Source: Actinomycetota bacterium
Lineage (GTDB): Bacteria > Actinomycetota > Thermoleophilia > Gaiellales > Gaiellaceae
DNA: 38,626 nucleotides
Assembly: GCA_013697275.1 (NCBI GenBank)
Contig: JACCXC010000056.1
Location: 1 to 38,626, forward strand
Direction of reading: 5' to 3'
A program made the translations under genes and the position numbers. Each line of letters starts with the position of its first letter. Position 1 is the first letter of the stretch. Shown in pieces: positions 1 to 9,266 of this stretch. Below the pieces are notes generated by a model. That model saw only the letters and a list, made by a program, of their open reading frames with translations, was not told the DNA's origin and did no database searches.

Positions 1-1
1 G

Positions 2-379
2 CTTGCAGCCGAGTCTGACCGGTTCTTCCGCCTTGGCCCCGCGCCGCTCGCGCCGCCTTCGGCCCCGCCGGCGGTCGCGCCGCAGGAGCCCGCCTCCCTC
101 GCCACCGCTCTGCGCCGCCTCGCGGTCGAGCCGTCCGCGCCGTCGCTTCGCCATCTCGGGGTCTTCCCGCCCGTCTCGCAGTTCCTCGAGCGGTTTCGCT
201 CAGTCTTGCGACGCAGGACGCGCTTCATCTTCGATCGTGAGGTCGACGGTCTCAGCCGCGTCGAGCAGGCCGTCGCCTTTCTCGCCCTCCTCGAGTTGCG
301 CAAGGCCGGCGAGGTCACGCTGCGCCAGCTCGCTCCCTTCGAGCCCATCGCCGTCGTATGCAGCCCAGCCTCCGTCTGA
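2..379 (+). CDS. scpA: Segregation and condensation protein A, C-terminal part (gene truncated by window start)
   Basis: Frame 2 reads ...LAAESDRFFRLGPAP...LRHLGVFPPVSQFLERFRSVLRRRTRFIFDREVDGLSRVEQAVAFLALLELRKAGEVTLRQLAPFEPIAVV..., a ScpA C-terminal winged-helix-like end; it overlaps scpB. Confidence 0.85.
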   Translation, partial: LAAESDRFFRLGPAPLAPPSAPPAVAPQEPASLATALRRLAVEPSAPSLRHLGVFPPVSQFLERFRSVLRRRTRFIFDREVDGLSRVEQAVAFLALLELRKAGEVTLRQLAPFEPIAVVCSPASV

Positions 380-954
380 TCGACAACCCCGTCGACCGCC
401 TCGCGCGGACGCTCGAAGCCCTGCTCGTCGTGGCGCCGCGCCCCCTCTCCGTCGACGAGCTTGCCGAGGCCACCGAAGCGGATGAGGAGCGGGTCGAGAC
501 GGCGCTCGGCCTCTTGGCGGGCCGCTACCGAGAGGGGCGCAGCGGAATCGTGCTCGAGCGGGCGGCCGGCGGCTACGCCTTCCGGGCGGCGCGCGACGCG
601 TCCGAGGCGTGCGCCCGCCTCTTCGACCGCCCAGTCCAGCGGGGGCTCTCGCCTGCGGCGCTCGAGACGCTCGCCGTGGTCGCCTACCTGGGCCCGGTCA
701 GCCGCCCGGAGATCGCCCGCATCCGGGGCGTCGCGGCCGACGCCACCGTCGCCGGGCTCGTCGAGCGTGGCCTCGTGACGGAGGCTGGTCGAGAGGGGCA
801 CACCGGCGCAGTGCGTTACGAGACAACGCCGCTCTTCGAGCGCGTGTTCGGCCTTGCGGACAAGGACGAGCTCCCCGACCTCGAAGATGTCGGCGCGGAC
901 GCTGACGAGATCCGCGCCCGCCTCGAGTCGATCGCCGAGCACCGCGGCGCCTGA
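358..954 (+). CDS. scpB: Segregation and condensation protein B
   Basis: 198 aa; ...LARTLEALLVVAPRPLSVDELAEA...ALETLAVVAYLGPVSRPEIARIRGV... typical ScpB; adjacent to scpA. Confidence 0.93.
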   Translation: MQPSLRLIDNPVDRLARTLEALLVVAPRPLSVDELAEATEADEERVETALGLLAGRYREGRSGIVLERAAGGYAFRAARDASEACARLFDRPVQRGLSPAALETLAVVAYLGPVSRPEIARIRGVAADATVAGLVERGLVTEAGREGHTGAVRYETTPLFERVFGLADKDELPDLEDVGADADEIRARLESIAEHRGA

Positions 955-1058
955 CTATCCACAAGATTGTCCCCAAGGACAGACCCTCAGCGGAGCGCGC
1001 GCGGAGGTGTGACGAAAGGCGCGCCGGGTCGGCCCCGCTGGACGGGTCAGTCGCCCGA

Positions 1059-1349
1059 TCAGACGTTCTTGACGATCGCCTCGGCTTCCTCTCGGCTGAA
1101 GCCGCGAAGCGTCTCGGTGTGGACGCTCCCGTGCTTGGCGACCGCGAGGAGGATCTGGTATGCCGTCTCGTCGTCGGGCGCCTCGAAGATCTCCACGAGG
1201 TCGTACCGTCCGAGCGTCACGTACGTGTCGAGGAGTTTCCCGCCGCGCTCGCCGATCTCCCGCTCGGCCTCTTCGATCCGGTCCCGCCAGGCGGGGAGGC
1301 CGCCGATCCCCTGCGACGTCCATTTCATGAGGGAGATGTAGACGGGCAC
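1059..1349 (-). CDS. GYD domain-containing protein
   Basis: 96 aa, MPVYISLMKWTSQGIGG...GKLLDTYVTLGRYDLVEIFEAPDDETA, GYD-family pattern. Confidence 0.8.
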   Translation of the reverse strand: MPVYISLMKWTSQGIGGLPAWRDRIEEAEREIGERGGKLLDTYVTLGRYDLVEIFEAPDDETAYQILLAVAKHGSVHTETLRGFSREEAEAIVKNV

Positions 1350-1388
1350 CCCTGCAGATCATGAACGGCGCCGCGAGCATTTCCTAAC

Positions 1389-2078
1389 GTGAGGCTGAAC
1401 GCCTATCTCGCGCGGGCTGGGATCGCTTCTCGCCGGGGCGCCGAGGAGCTGATCCGGGCCAACCGCGTGCGCGTGAACGGCGAAGTCGCCGGCCTCGCCA
1501 CGTTCGTGGAGCCGCGCGACGTCGTCGAGGTCGACGGAGAGCGGGTCGAGCCCGAGCCGCTCGCTTACGTGCTCCTGCACAAGCCCGCGGGCGTCGTCAC
1601 GACGGCGCGCGATCCCCAGGGTCGCCCGACGGTCGTCGAGCTCGTCGCCCACGAGCAGCGCGTCGTCCCGGTCGGGCGCCTCGACGCCGACACGACGGGC
1701 GCGCTCCTCCTGACGAACGACGGGCCGCTCGCGCACCGGCTCGCACATCCGCGCTACGAGGTCGACAAGGTCTACGTGGCGGAGGTCGAGGGCCGGCCAT
1801 CCGACGAGACGCTCCACCGCCTGGCCGAGGGCGTCGAGCTGGAGGACGGACGCACCGCCCCCGCACGCGCGCGCCGTCTCGGCCCCTCCCGACTCGAGCT
1901 CGTCCTCCACGAGGGGCGAAAGCATCAGGTGAAGCGGATGTGCGAGGCCGTCGGCCACCCCGTCCGGAGCCTGCACCGCTCGTCGTATGCCGGCCTCGAT
2001 CTCGCCGGGCTCGCCCCCGGCAGCTCGCGGAAGCTGATCCGAGCCGAGGTCGAGCGTTTGCGCCGAATCGGCCGGTGA
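1389..2078 (+). CDS. Pseudouridine synthase, RsuA/RluB family (S4 domain)
   Basis: MRLNAYLARAGIASRRGAEELI S4 domain; VGRLDADTTGALLLTNDG catalytic motif; EGRKHQVKRM. Confidence 0.93.
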   Translation: MRLNAYLARAGIASRRGAEELIRANRVRVNGEVAGLATFVEPRDVVEVDGERVEPEPLAYVLLHKPAGVVTTARDPQGRPTVVELVAHEQRVVPVGRLDADTTGALLLTNDGPLAHRLAHPRYEVDKVYVAEVEGRPSDETLHRLAEGVELEDGRTAPARARRLGPSRLELVLHEGRKHQVKRMCEAVGHPVRSLHRSSYAGLDLAGLAPGSSRKLIRAEVERLRRIGR

Positions 2079-2109
2079 CCCGCTTGGCAGCTAGCCTCGC
2101 CGGCGGACA

Positions 2110-3120
2110 GTGAGACGACTTGCGATTGCCTCGGCGTGCCTCATGCTCGCCTCCTGCGGCGGGGAGGATGAACCGGCACGAGCGCCGGCCGCATCGGGCG
2201 ACGACGGCAGGATCGCGTTCGCGAGCAATCGAGACGGCGACTTCGACATCTACGTGATGAACCCGGACGGCAGCGGGGTGCGGAACCTCACGCGAAACGA
2301 GACCACGGCGCGGACGGAGGCCGACGACGACCGCCCCGCCTGGTCGCCGGACGGAGCCCGGATCGCGTTCACGAGCACGCGCGACCACCGAGGCGATGGG
2401 ACGCAGCACAACGAGGTCTACGTGATGAGCGCGGACGGGAGCGGCCAGCGGCGCCTGACGCCCGAGGACCGCTTCTTAGTCCTCGATCCCGGCTGGCTTC
2501 CGGACGAGCGCGTCTTCTACACGCGCTGCGAGCTCGGGCTCCGCGAGTGCGTCCTCGTGGCGGTGGATGCCACAGGCGGCAAAGGCGACGAGTTGACCGC
2601 CCCGACGTACGCACCCGAGGAAACGGCCTTTTCCTCGGACGGGACTAGGATCGCCTACGCGCTGGGGAGCGAGGACGGCGACGGCACCGCGCCGGACATC
2701 TGGGTCAGCGCGCTCGACCGCTCCGGGCGGCGCGAGCTCACGGACAGCCGCGGCTTCGACGCGAGCCCGACCTGGTCGCCCGACGGGGCGAGGATCACGT
2801 TCCTCAGCGAGCGGGACAGGAACGGCCGGTGCCCCTGGGAGCACTGCTTCGGCTTCAACCCTGAGGTCTACGTCATGGACGCCGACGGCGAGAACGAGCG
2901 CCGGCTGACTCGCGACCCGGGCGATGAGGTCTCGCCCGCCTGGTCGCCCGACGGCACGCGCATCGCGTTCGCGGCCTACCGCGACGGGAGCGACTACGAG
3001 CTCTACGTCATGAACGCGGACGGAACCTGCCCGACGCAGCTCACGGACAACGGGGAGTGGGACTGGAGCCCGGCCTGGTGGAGCCCGTCCGAGCGCGGGG
3101 AGGGCCGGATCTCCTGCTGA
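2110..3120 (+). CDS. TolB-like beta-propeller (WD40/PD40) lipoprotein
   Basis: Lipobox-like MRRLAIASACLMLASCGG; repeated SPDGTRIAF and DIYVMNPDGSG blades. Confidence 0.88.
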   Translation: MRRLAIASACLMLASCGGEDEPARAPAASGDDGRIAFASNRDGDFDIYVMNPDGSGVRNLTRNETTARTEADDDRPAWSPDGARIAFTSTRDHRGDGTQHNEVYVMSADGSGQRRLTPEDRFLVLDPGWLPDERVFYTRCELGLRECVLVAVDATGGKGDELTAPTYAPEETAFSSDGTRIAYALGSEDGDGTAPDIWVSALDRSGRRELTDSRGFDASPTWSPDGARITFLSERDRNGRCPWEHCFGFNPEVYVMDADGENERRLTRDPGDEVSPAWSPDGTRIAFAAYRDGSDYELYVMNADGTCPTQLTDNGEWDWSPAWWSPSERGEGRISC

Positions 3121-3121
3121 C

Positions 3122-4144
3122 CTAGAGCTCGCGGGGCCGCGCGGCGCCGAAGTTTCGGCCGACCTCGGAGCGGACGAGCCCCATCCGGTCGAGCATCGTC
3201 TGCAGGGTCGGCTCGGAGACCTCGCGCGCCTTCTCGGCTCCGCGGGCGAGCAGGCGCTGGAGCTCGCGGGGGTCGGAGCGAAGCTCTTCGTAGCGCCGCT
3301 GGATGGGGCCGAGGAGCCCGACGACGGCTTCGCCGACCTCCTCCTTGAAGCGCCCGTAGCCCTCCCCGTCGTAGCGTGTCTCGATCGCGTCCATCCCGTC
3401 GCCCGTCACGGCCGAGAGGATCTCGATCAAATTCGAGATGCCCGGCTTGTCCGGCGCGCGGCGCACCTCGCTGCCCGAATCGGTCACGGCCGTCTTGAAC
3501 TTCTTCCGCAGGACGTCGGGCGGGTCGAGCAGACGCACGGTGCCCTGAGGCGAGCCGCCCGTGGTGGACATCTTCCGCTCGGGCTCCTGGAGATCCATAA
3601 TGCGGCCGCCTTCGCTCGGTGCGATCATCTCGGGGAGGGCGAGCGTGTCGCCGTAGCGCGCGTTGAAGCGCTCGGCGATGTTGCGCGCGAGCTCGATGTG
3701 CTGGCGCTGATCCTCGCCGACCGGCACGCCGTCGGCCTGGTACAGCAGGATGTCCGCGGCCTGGAGGACGGGGTAGCTGAACAGGCCGGCCGAGACGAAC
3801 TCCTGGCGGTCTGCCTTGTCCTTGAACTGCGTCATGCGGCGAAGCTCGCCGAAGCTCGCGACCGAGGCGAGGAGCCAGGCGGCCTCGGGATGCGCCGGCA
3901 CGTGACTCTGGATGAAGACGGTCGAGCGCTCGGTGTCGAGGCCCGTCGCAAAGAGCATGGCGGCGAGGTCGAGCGTGCGCTCGCGCAGCTCCTCGGTGTC
4001 GTATTCGACGGTGATCGAGTGGAGGTCGACGATGCAGAAGAACGCGTCGCCCTGCTCCTGCGTGGCCGCGTACTGGCGAAAGCCACCGCTCCAGTTGCCG
4101 AGGTGCTTGTCGCCCGTCGGCTGGATTCCCGAGAAGATCCGCAT
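3122..4144 (-). CDS. trpS: Tryptophanyl-tRNA synthetase
   Basis: MRIFSGIQPTGDKHLGNWSGG; KMSTT (KMSKS-like); FKTAVTDSG. Confidence 0.95.
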   Translation of the reverse strand: MRIFSGIQPTGDKHLGNWSGGFRQYAATQEQGDAFFCIVDLHSITVEYDTEELRERTLDLAAMLFATGLDTERSTVFIQSHVPAHPEAAWLLASVASFGELRRMTQFKDKADRQEFVSAGLFSYPVLQAADILLYQADGVPVGEDQRQHIELARNIAERFNARYGDTLALPEMIAPSEGGRIMDLQEPERKMSTTGGSPQGTVRLLDPPDVLRKKFKTAVTDSGSEVRRAPDKPGISNLIEILSAVTGDGMDAIETRYDGEGYGRFKEEVGEAVVGLLGPIQRRYEELRSDPRELQRLLARGAEKAREVSEPTLQTMLDRMGLVRSEVGRNFGAARPREL

Positions 4145-4194
4145 CCGGATCGAAGCATGCCACCCGTCAGGGATTCGGGCCGCGAAGCCGAAAC

Positions 4195-4200
4195 TAGACT
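4195..4200 (+). promoter_or_regulatory. Putative -10 box (TAGACT) giving a leaderless aroF transcript
   Basis: TANNNT hexamer 7 nt upstream of the aroF ATG; part of a pattern recurring across the window. Confidence 0.5.
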
Positions 4201-4207
4201 CAGGACG

Positions 4208-5248
4208 ATGGCTGCGACCGGCTCCCCGGAACTCCTGATCGTCATGCGCTCGGGCGCGACCGACGAGCAGGTCGACGATGTCGTCTCACGCCTCTCCGAG
4301 GCTGGCGCCGATGCGCACGTGACGCCCGGGAAGGACGCGACCGTGATCGGGGCAATCGGGGCGCGCGACCTGCTCGCCACGTTGCCGCTCGAGGGGTTTC
4401 CGGGAGTCGAGCAGGTCGTGCCGATCCTCAAGCCGTACAAGCTCGTCTCGCGAGAGATGCGGCGCAGCCCGACCGTGATCGAGTCGCGCGGGCGGCGGAT
4501 TGGGAACGGCTACTTCGGGCTGATCGCCGGCCCGTGCACCGTCGAGTACCGCGAGCAGACGCTCGAGACCGCGCGGGCTGTGAACGAGGCCGGTGCGACC
4601 ATGCTCCGCGGGGGCGCGTTCAAGCCACGCACGTCGCCGTACTCCTTCCAGGGGCTCGGCGTCGAGGGGCTCAAGATTCTCGCGGAGGCGCGCGACGAGA
4701 CGGGGCTGCCGATCGTGACCGAGCTCATGGATCCGCGCGACGTCGAGGCGGTCGTCGAGATGGCCGACGTGATCCAGATCGGCGCGCGGAACATGCAGAA
4801 CTTCACGCTTCTCGCCGAGGTCGGGCGGGCCGAGAAGCCCGTGCTCCTGAAGCGCGGCCCCTCGGCCACGGTGGAGGAGCTCCTGATGGCCGCCGAGTAC
4901 GTCGTCCGCGAGGGGAACGCCGAGGTGATCCTCTGCGAGCGCGGAATCCGGACGTTCGAGCGCTCGACGCGCTACACGCTCGACATCGGGGCGATCCCCG
5001 TCCTGAAGCAGGAGACCCACCTCCCGGTGATCGTCGACCCCTCGCACGCGGCGGGGAAGAAAGAGCTCGTCGCGCCGCTCGCTCGGGCGGCCGTCGCAGC
5101 GGGGGCGGACGGGATCATCGTCGAGGCCCACCCGCACCCGGAGGAGGCGCTCTGCGACGGGCCGCAGCTCATCCCGAACGCCGAGTTCGCCCAGTTCGCG
5201 GAAGAGATCCGCGCGCTTGCCTCGCTCATGGGCAAAGTGATCGGCTAG
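4208..5248 (+). CDS. aroF: 3-deoxy-7-phosphoheptulonate (DAHP) synthase, type I beta / KDO8P-like
   Basis: GPCTVEYREQTLETA...MLRGGAFKPRTSPYSFQGLGVEGL...VIVDPSHAAGKKELV, with an N-terminal ferredoxin-like domain. Confidence 0.95.
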   Translation: MAATGSPELLIVMRSGATDEQVDDVVSRLSEAGADAHVTPGKDATVIGAIGARDLLATLPLEGFPGVEQVVPILKPYKLVSREMRRSPTVIESRGRRIGNGYFGLIAGPCTVEYREQTLETARAVNEAGATMLRGGAFKPRTSPYSFQGLGVEGLKILAEARDETGLPIVTELMDPRDVEAVVEMADVIQIGARNMQNFTLLAEVGRAEKPVLLKRGPSATVEELLMAAEYVVREGNAEVILCERGIRTFERSTRYTLDIGAIPVLKQETHLPVIVDPSHAAGKKELVAPLARAAVAAGADGIIVEAHPHPEEALCDGPQLIPNAEFAQFAEEIRALASLMGKVIG

Positions 5249-5412
5249 TGCCCCTCCAGGCAATGCACGCCCGTCCCTCGCCCGCGATCACGCGGCGCAA
5301 GGAACCACCCTCGCGCTTGCCAAGGCAACCAGCCTTGGCAACGGACGAGTGCGGCCCCTGGCTTGGTGCTCGCGACCGAGAACCTGGGCAGCATCACCTG
5401 AAGGGGCACTAG
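5245..5412. repeat. 168-bp imperfect long inverted repeat (MITE-like or structured RNA) between aroF and tyrA
   Basis: Outer arms CTAGTGCCCCTCCAGGCAATGC (5245-5266) and GCATCACCTGAAGGGGCACTAG (5391-5412) pair about 19/22; the central hairpin TTGCCAAGGC-AACCA-GCCTTGGCAA (5317-5341) is perfect and lies at the midpoint. Confidence 0.8.
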
Positions 5413-6512
5413 TGGCCGCCCGCCGGCTGGCGATCGTCGGCACCGGGCTGATCGGCGCGTCCGTCGGACTGGCGGCCAAGCGCACGGGCGAATGGACCGT
5501 TGCCGGGTTCGACGCTGACGGGGATTCCCTTGCCGTGGCGCGTGAACGCGGCGCGATCGACGTGGCGGCCGGGTCGCTCGAGCAGGCGGTCGCTGGGGCC
5601 GGGCTGGCCCTCGTCGCAACGCCGGTGGCGACACTGCCCGCGCAGGTAACGGCGACGCTCGCCGCGAGCGAGGGTTGCACCGTCACCGACGTCGGCTCGA
5701 CGAAGAGGGCCGTGACCGCCTCCGCGGGCGATCGCGAGCGCTTCATCGGCGGCCACCCCGTCTGCGGGTCGGAGGCGCACGGGCCTCGCCACGCGAGCGG
5801 CGAGCTCTTCGAGGGCGCAACCTGGTTCCTGACGCCCCTGGCAGAGACGGAGCCGGAGCGCTACCGCGGGCTCCACGCGTTCGTCGCATCGCTCGGGGCG
5901 GTACCGGTCGCGGTCGACGCGCACGCGCACGACCGGCTCGTCGCCCTGACGAGCCACGTCCCGCACGCGCTCGCGAACGTCCTCCTGAACCAGGCGGGCT
6001 CGGTGCGGGTCGAGGGCCATGAGCCGCTCGCGGCCGCAGGCGGGTCGCTCCGGGACATGACCCGCGTGGCCGGGGCCAACCCGCGGATCTGGGTCGACAT
6101 CTTCCTCGACAACGCAGACGAGCTCGCGCGCGCGTTGGCCGAGCACCGGCGGCGGATCGAGGAAGTCGAGCGCGCGCTCGCGGAGCGCGACGGCGGTTAC
6201 CTCGCGCGGTGGATCGGCGAGGCGGCGGAGAACCGCCGGCGGCTCCTGGCCGAGGCGTATCCGGATCCTGGCTCGCTCATGCGCTTGCGCGTGCACGTCC
6301 CCGACCGGCCGGGCGTCCTCTCGGGGATCACCCAGGCGCTCGGGGCGGAAAAGATCAACATCGAGGACTTCGAGCTTCGGCACATGACCCCGGAGCGCGG
6401 CGGGACGCTCGACGTGCTGGTCGCGGGGGAGGAGCCGGCTCGGCGGGCGGTGGCACTCCTCGAGGCCCAGGGCTACTCGGTGATCGCCTCGCCCGCCGTC
6501 GAGGGCGCATGA
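5412..6512 (+). CDS. tyrA: Prephenate dehydrogenase with C-terminal ACT domain
   Basis: ARRLAIVGTGLIGASVGLA; FIGGHPVCGSEAHG; C-terminal ACT LRVHVPDRPGVLSGITQALG; GTG start assumed. Confidence 0.9.
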   Translation: MAARRLAIVGTGLIGASVGLAAKRTGEWTVAGFDADGDSLAVARERGAIDVAAGSLEQAVAGAGLALVATPVATLPAQVTATLAASEGCTVTDVGSTKRAVTASAGDRERFIGGHPVCGSEAHGPRHASGELFEGATWFLTPLAETEPERYRGLHAFVASLGAVPVAVDAHAHDRLVALTSHVPHALANVLLNQAGSVRVEGHEPLAAAGGSLRDMTRVAGANPRIWVDIFLDNADELARALAEHRRRIEEVERALAERDGGYLARWIGEAAENRRRLLAEAYPDPGSLMRLRVHVPDRPGVLSGITQALGAEKINIEDFELRHMTPERGGTLDVLVAGEEPARRAVALLEAQGYSVIASPAVEGA

Positions 6513-6637
6513 GAACCGTCACGACTCGGCGCGGCTCTCGTCACAGTTCGCGCGGCACACGCGCGAATTTCAGCGTCATACTCGAGGTAGGGGGGCAAAG
6601 GGCCGAAGGCCCCGGGGGCACAAGCATCACGCGCATG
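6513..6637 (-). repeat. Copy A of an intergenic two-hairpin (REP-like) repeat family, inverted relative to copies B and C
   Basis: Reverse complement GCGTGATGCTTGTGCCCCCGGGGCCTTCGGCCCTTTGCCCCCC... aligns with copies at 10577 and 25352; hairpins at 6600-6612 and 6548-6566. Confidence 0.75.
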
Positions 6638-6648
6638 CAAGGCCGCCG

Positions 6649-7932
6649 GTGCGCGTAGACCCGGCTGTCGCGCTGCGCGGTGGGCTCGCTGTTCCCGGCG
6701 ACAAGTCGATCTCCCACCGCGCGCTCCTCCTCGGCGCGCTCGCGGAAGGCGAGAGCGAGGTGCGGGGGTTCGGTGCTTCAGAGGACACGCTTGCGACTGC
6801 CGACGCCCTCCGGGCTCTCGGAGTCGACGTCGAGATCACGGGCGACACCGCCCGCGTGACGGGAGCCGGGCTCCGCGGGCTTCGGCCGCCCGTAGGCCCG
6901 ATCGACTGTCGGAATGCGGGGACGCTGATGCGCCTGCTCGCGGGCGTTCTCGCCGGACAGGATGGGCGCTTTCGGCTCGTCGGCGACGAGTCGCTCTCGC
7001 GGAGGCCGCTCGAGCGGGTCGCAGCTCCGCTCCGCGAGATGGGAGCGACCATCGAGACGACCGACGGCCATGCGCCCCTGATCCTCGAGAGCGGGCCTTT
7101 GCGGCCGATCCGTTACGAGCTCCCGGTCGCGAGCGCGCAGGTGAAGTCGGCCGTGCTCCTCGCAGGTCTCTTCGCGAAGAGCGGCCCGACCGTCGTCGTC
7201 GAGTCGCTCCCGACGCGCGACCACACCGAGCGCCTGCTCGAAGCCGCCGGCACCCGTCTCGGCCGCAAACCCGGCGAGGCGGCCGTCTGGCCGGTCGAAC
7301 GGCTGCGCCCGCTCTCGCTCGACGTGCCTGGAGACTTCTCCTCGGCCGCCCCCTTTGTCGCCGCGGCAACTCTCCTTGCCGGCTCCGAGCTCCGCCTCCA
7401 CGGCGTCGGAGTGAACCCCACCCGCATCGGATTCCTCGGCGTCCTGGAGCGGATGGGCGCGCGCGTCTCCCTCTTCAACCGCCGCACGATGGGCGGTGAG
7501 CCCGTCGCCGATCTCGCAGTGGCGCACGCCGAGCTCGTCGCGACGGAGGTGCTCGCCTCGGAGATCCCTCGTCTCGTGGACGAGCTTCCGCTGGTCGCGC
7601 TCGTCGCGGGTATGGCCCGGGGCGAAACCGTCGTCCGTGGCGCCGGCGAGCTCCGGCTCAAGGAGTCAGACCGGCTGGAAACGCTGAAGAACGTTCTTCG
7701 CCCGCTGGGAGTCCGCGTCTCGACCAAGGGCGACGAACTCCGTGTACGCGGAGTTCCGACCCGCCCCCGCGGTGGGGGTACCGTCGACGCGGCCGGTGAT
7801 CACCGAATGGCCGTCCTCGCGGCGATCGCGGGGCTGGTCTCGCGGGAAGGGGTAGAGGTCAGCGGGGCCGAGAGCGTCGCCGTCAGCTTCCCGGACTTCT
7901 TCCCGGTGCTCGACTCTGTCGCGCTGCGATGA
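6649..7932 (+). CDS. aroA: 3-phosphoshikimate 1-carboxyvinyltransferase (EPSP synthase)
   Basis: GGLAVPGDKSISHRALLLGALAEGES; RNAGTLMRLL; LRLKESDRLE; DHRMAVLAAIAGL. Confidence 0.97.
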   Translation: MRVDPAVALRGGLAVPGDKSISHRALLLGALAEGESEVRGFGASEDTLATADALRALGVDVEITGDTARVTGAGLRGLRPPVGPIDCRNAGTLMRLLAGVLAGQDGRFRLVGDESLSRRPLERVAAPLREMGATIETTDGHAPLILESGPLRPIRYELPVASAQVKSAVLLAGLFAKSGPTVVVESLPTRDHTERLLEAAGTRLGRKPGEAAVWPVERLRPLSLDVPGDFSSAAPFVAAATLLAGSELRLHGVGVNPTRIGFLGVLERMGARVSLFNRRTMGGEPVADLAVAHAELVATEVLASEIPRLVDELPLVALVAGMARGETVVRGAGELRLKESDRLETLKNVLRPLGVRVSTKGDELRVRGVPTRPRGGGTVDAAGDHRMAVLAAIAGLVSREGVEVSGAESVAVSFPDFFPVLDSVALR

Positions 7933-7956
7933 TGCGGCCGTGGCGGGGAGGCGGCG

Positions 7957-8589
7957 ATGATCATCGCGATCGACGGGCCGGCGGGCGCCGGTAAGAGCAC
8001 CGTCGCGCGGCGGCTCGCAGAGCGGCTCGGGTTTCGCTACCTCGACACGGGCGCGATGTACCGGGCTCTCACGTGGCTCGCCCTCGAGCGCGATGTCGAT
8101 CTCGACAACGGGGCGGAGCTGACCGCCCTCGCGCGCGAGAACGAGGTCACGGTCGAAGAGGCCGGCCGCGTGACCGTCGCCGGGCGCGATGTCAGCACAG
8201 CCATCCGGACAGTGGAGATCGATCGCGTCGTCTCGTCGGTGGCGCGCCACCACACCGTCCGGGAGGTGCTCCGTGAGCGCCAACGCGCCCTCGCCGCCGA
8301 GGGGAATGCGGTGATGGAGGGTCGCGACATCGGCGCCGTCGTGTGCCCGGGAGCGGACGTGAAGGTGTTCCTGACCGCGGAGGCGGCCGAGCGCGCTCGG
8401 CGTCGCACGGACGAGCGGCCCGGTCTCGGTGCGGACGCCCTCGCGACCGACCTGCGACTGCGCGACGCACGCGACGCGGCGCAGATGGAAGCCGCGGCGG
8501 ACGCCGAGACGATCGACACCACCGACCTGACGATCGACGAGGTGGTCGACCGGATCGAGGCCCTTGCGGCCACGCGGACGCGGGGGTGA
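7957..8589 (+). CDS. cmk: Cytidylate kinase
   Basis: MIIAIDGPAGAGKSTVARRLAERLGFRYLDTGAMYRALT; VMEGRDIGAVVCPGADVKVFLTA. Confidence 0.96.
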   Translation: MIIAIDGPAGAGKSTVARRLAERLGFRYLDTGAMYRALTWLALERDVDLDNGAELTALARENEVTVEEAGRVTVAGRDVSTAIRTVEIDRVVSSVARHHTVREVLRERQRALAAEGNAVMEGRDIGAVVCPGADVKVFLTAEAAERARRRTDERPGLGADALATDLRLRDARDAAQMEAAADAETIDTTDLTIDEVVDRIEALAATRTRG

Positions 8590-8591
8590 AC

Positions 8592-9266
8592 ATGCACGCT
8601 TTCTTCTGGTGGGGCATCGGGAAGACGGTGATGGCCGCCGCGACGCTCGCTCTCACTCCCGTCCGGACTTACGGCCTCGAGCGCTTGCCGCGGAGCGGGG
8701 GTGCCGTACTCGCAACGAACCACCTCGCCTGGGTGGATGTCCCGGTGCTCGGGGCTATCTGCCCGCGGAGGATCGTGTATCTCGCCAAGGCCGAGGCGCA
8801 CCGAGCTCCCGGCCTCGGGCAGGTCATTCGGGCATTCGGCACGCTGGCAGTGCGCCGCGGCGAGTCTGACCGCGAGGCGGTCCGCCTGGCGCGCGACGCA
8901 GTCCGTAAGAACCACCTCCTGGGCATGTTCGTCGAGGGCACGCGCCAGCAACGCGGGGAGCCCGGGAAAGCGCTCCCGGGAGCGGCCATGGTCGCCATTC
9001 AGGAGGGGGTGCCTGCCGTGCCGGCCGCCATCTTCGGCTCGCATCTCTGGCGTCCGGGGAACTTCGCGCCCGTCTCGGTCGCCTTCGGTGAGCCGTTGCG
9101 CTTCGACCATCTCCCCAAGAACTCGAAGGGCTATCGCGAGGCAACGGCAGAGATCGAGGTCGAGATTCGCCGGCTCTGGGAGTTCCTCGGCGAGATGCAC
9201 CGCCTCGGCCGGCCGCGCGGGGCTCCGCCTCGCCGGGCGCACGTCCCCTCACGCGCCGGCGAATGA
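8592..9266 (+). CDS. plsC: 1-acyl-sn-glycerol-3-phosphate acyltransferase
   Basis: NHLAWVD (NHxxxxD) and [10 protein letters not shown] motifs of PlsC acyltransferases. Confidence 0.9.
   Translation: MHAFFWWGIGKTVMAAATLALTPVRTYGLERLPRSGGAVLATNHLAWVDVPVLGAICPRRIVYLAKAEAHRAPGLGQVIRAFGTLAVRRGESDREAVRLARDAVRKNHLLGMFVEGTRQQRGEPGKALPGAAMVAIQEGVPAVPAAIFGSHLWRPGNFAPVSVAFGEPLRFDHLPKNSKGYREATAEIEVEIRRLWEFLGEMHRLGRPRGAPPRRAHVPSRAGE

Noticed and set aside
968-981. TGTCCCCAAGGACA palindrome between convergent scpB and the GYD gene, with CTATCCACA just upstream
   Set aside because: Short 5-bp stem with no clear alignment to the larger repeat family; could be a minor terminator or degenerate repeat, not enough support to call.
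3698-4207. N-terminal extension of the aroF ORF to 3698
   Set aside because: Overlaps trpS on the opposite strand; the DAHP synthase N-terminal domain begins at ATG 4208, which also has a -10 box 7 nt upstream.
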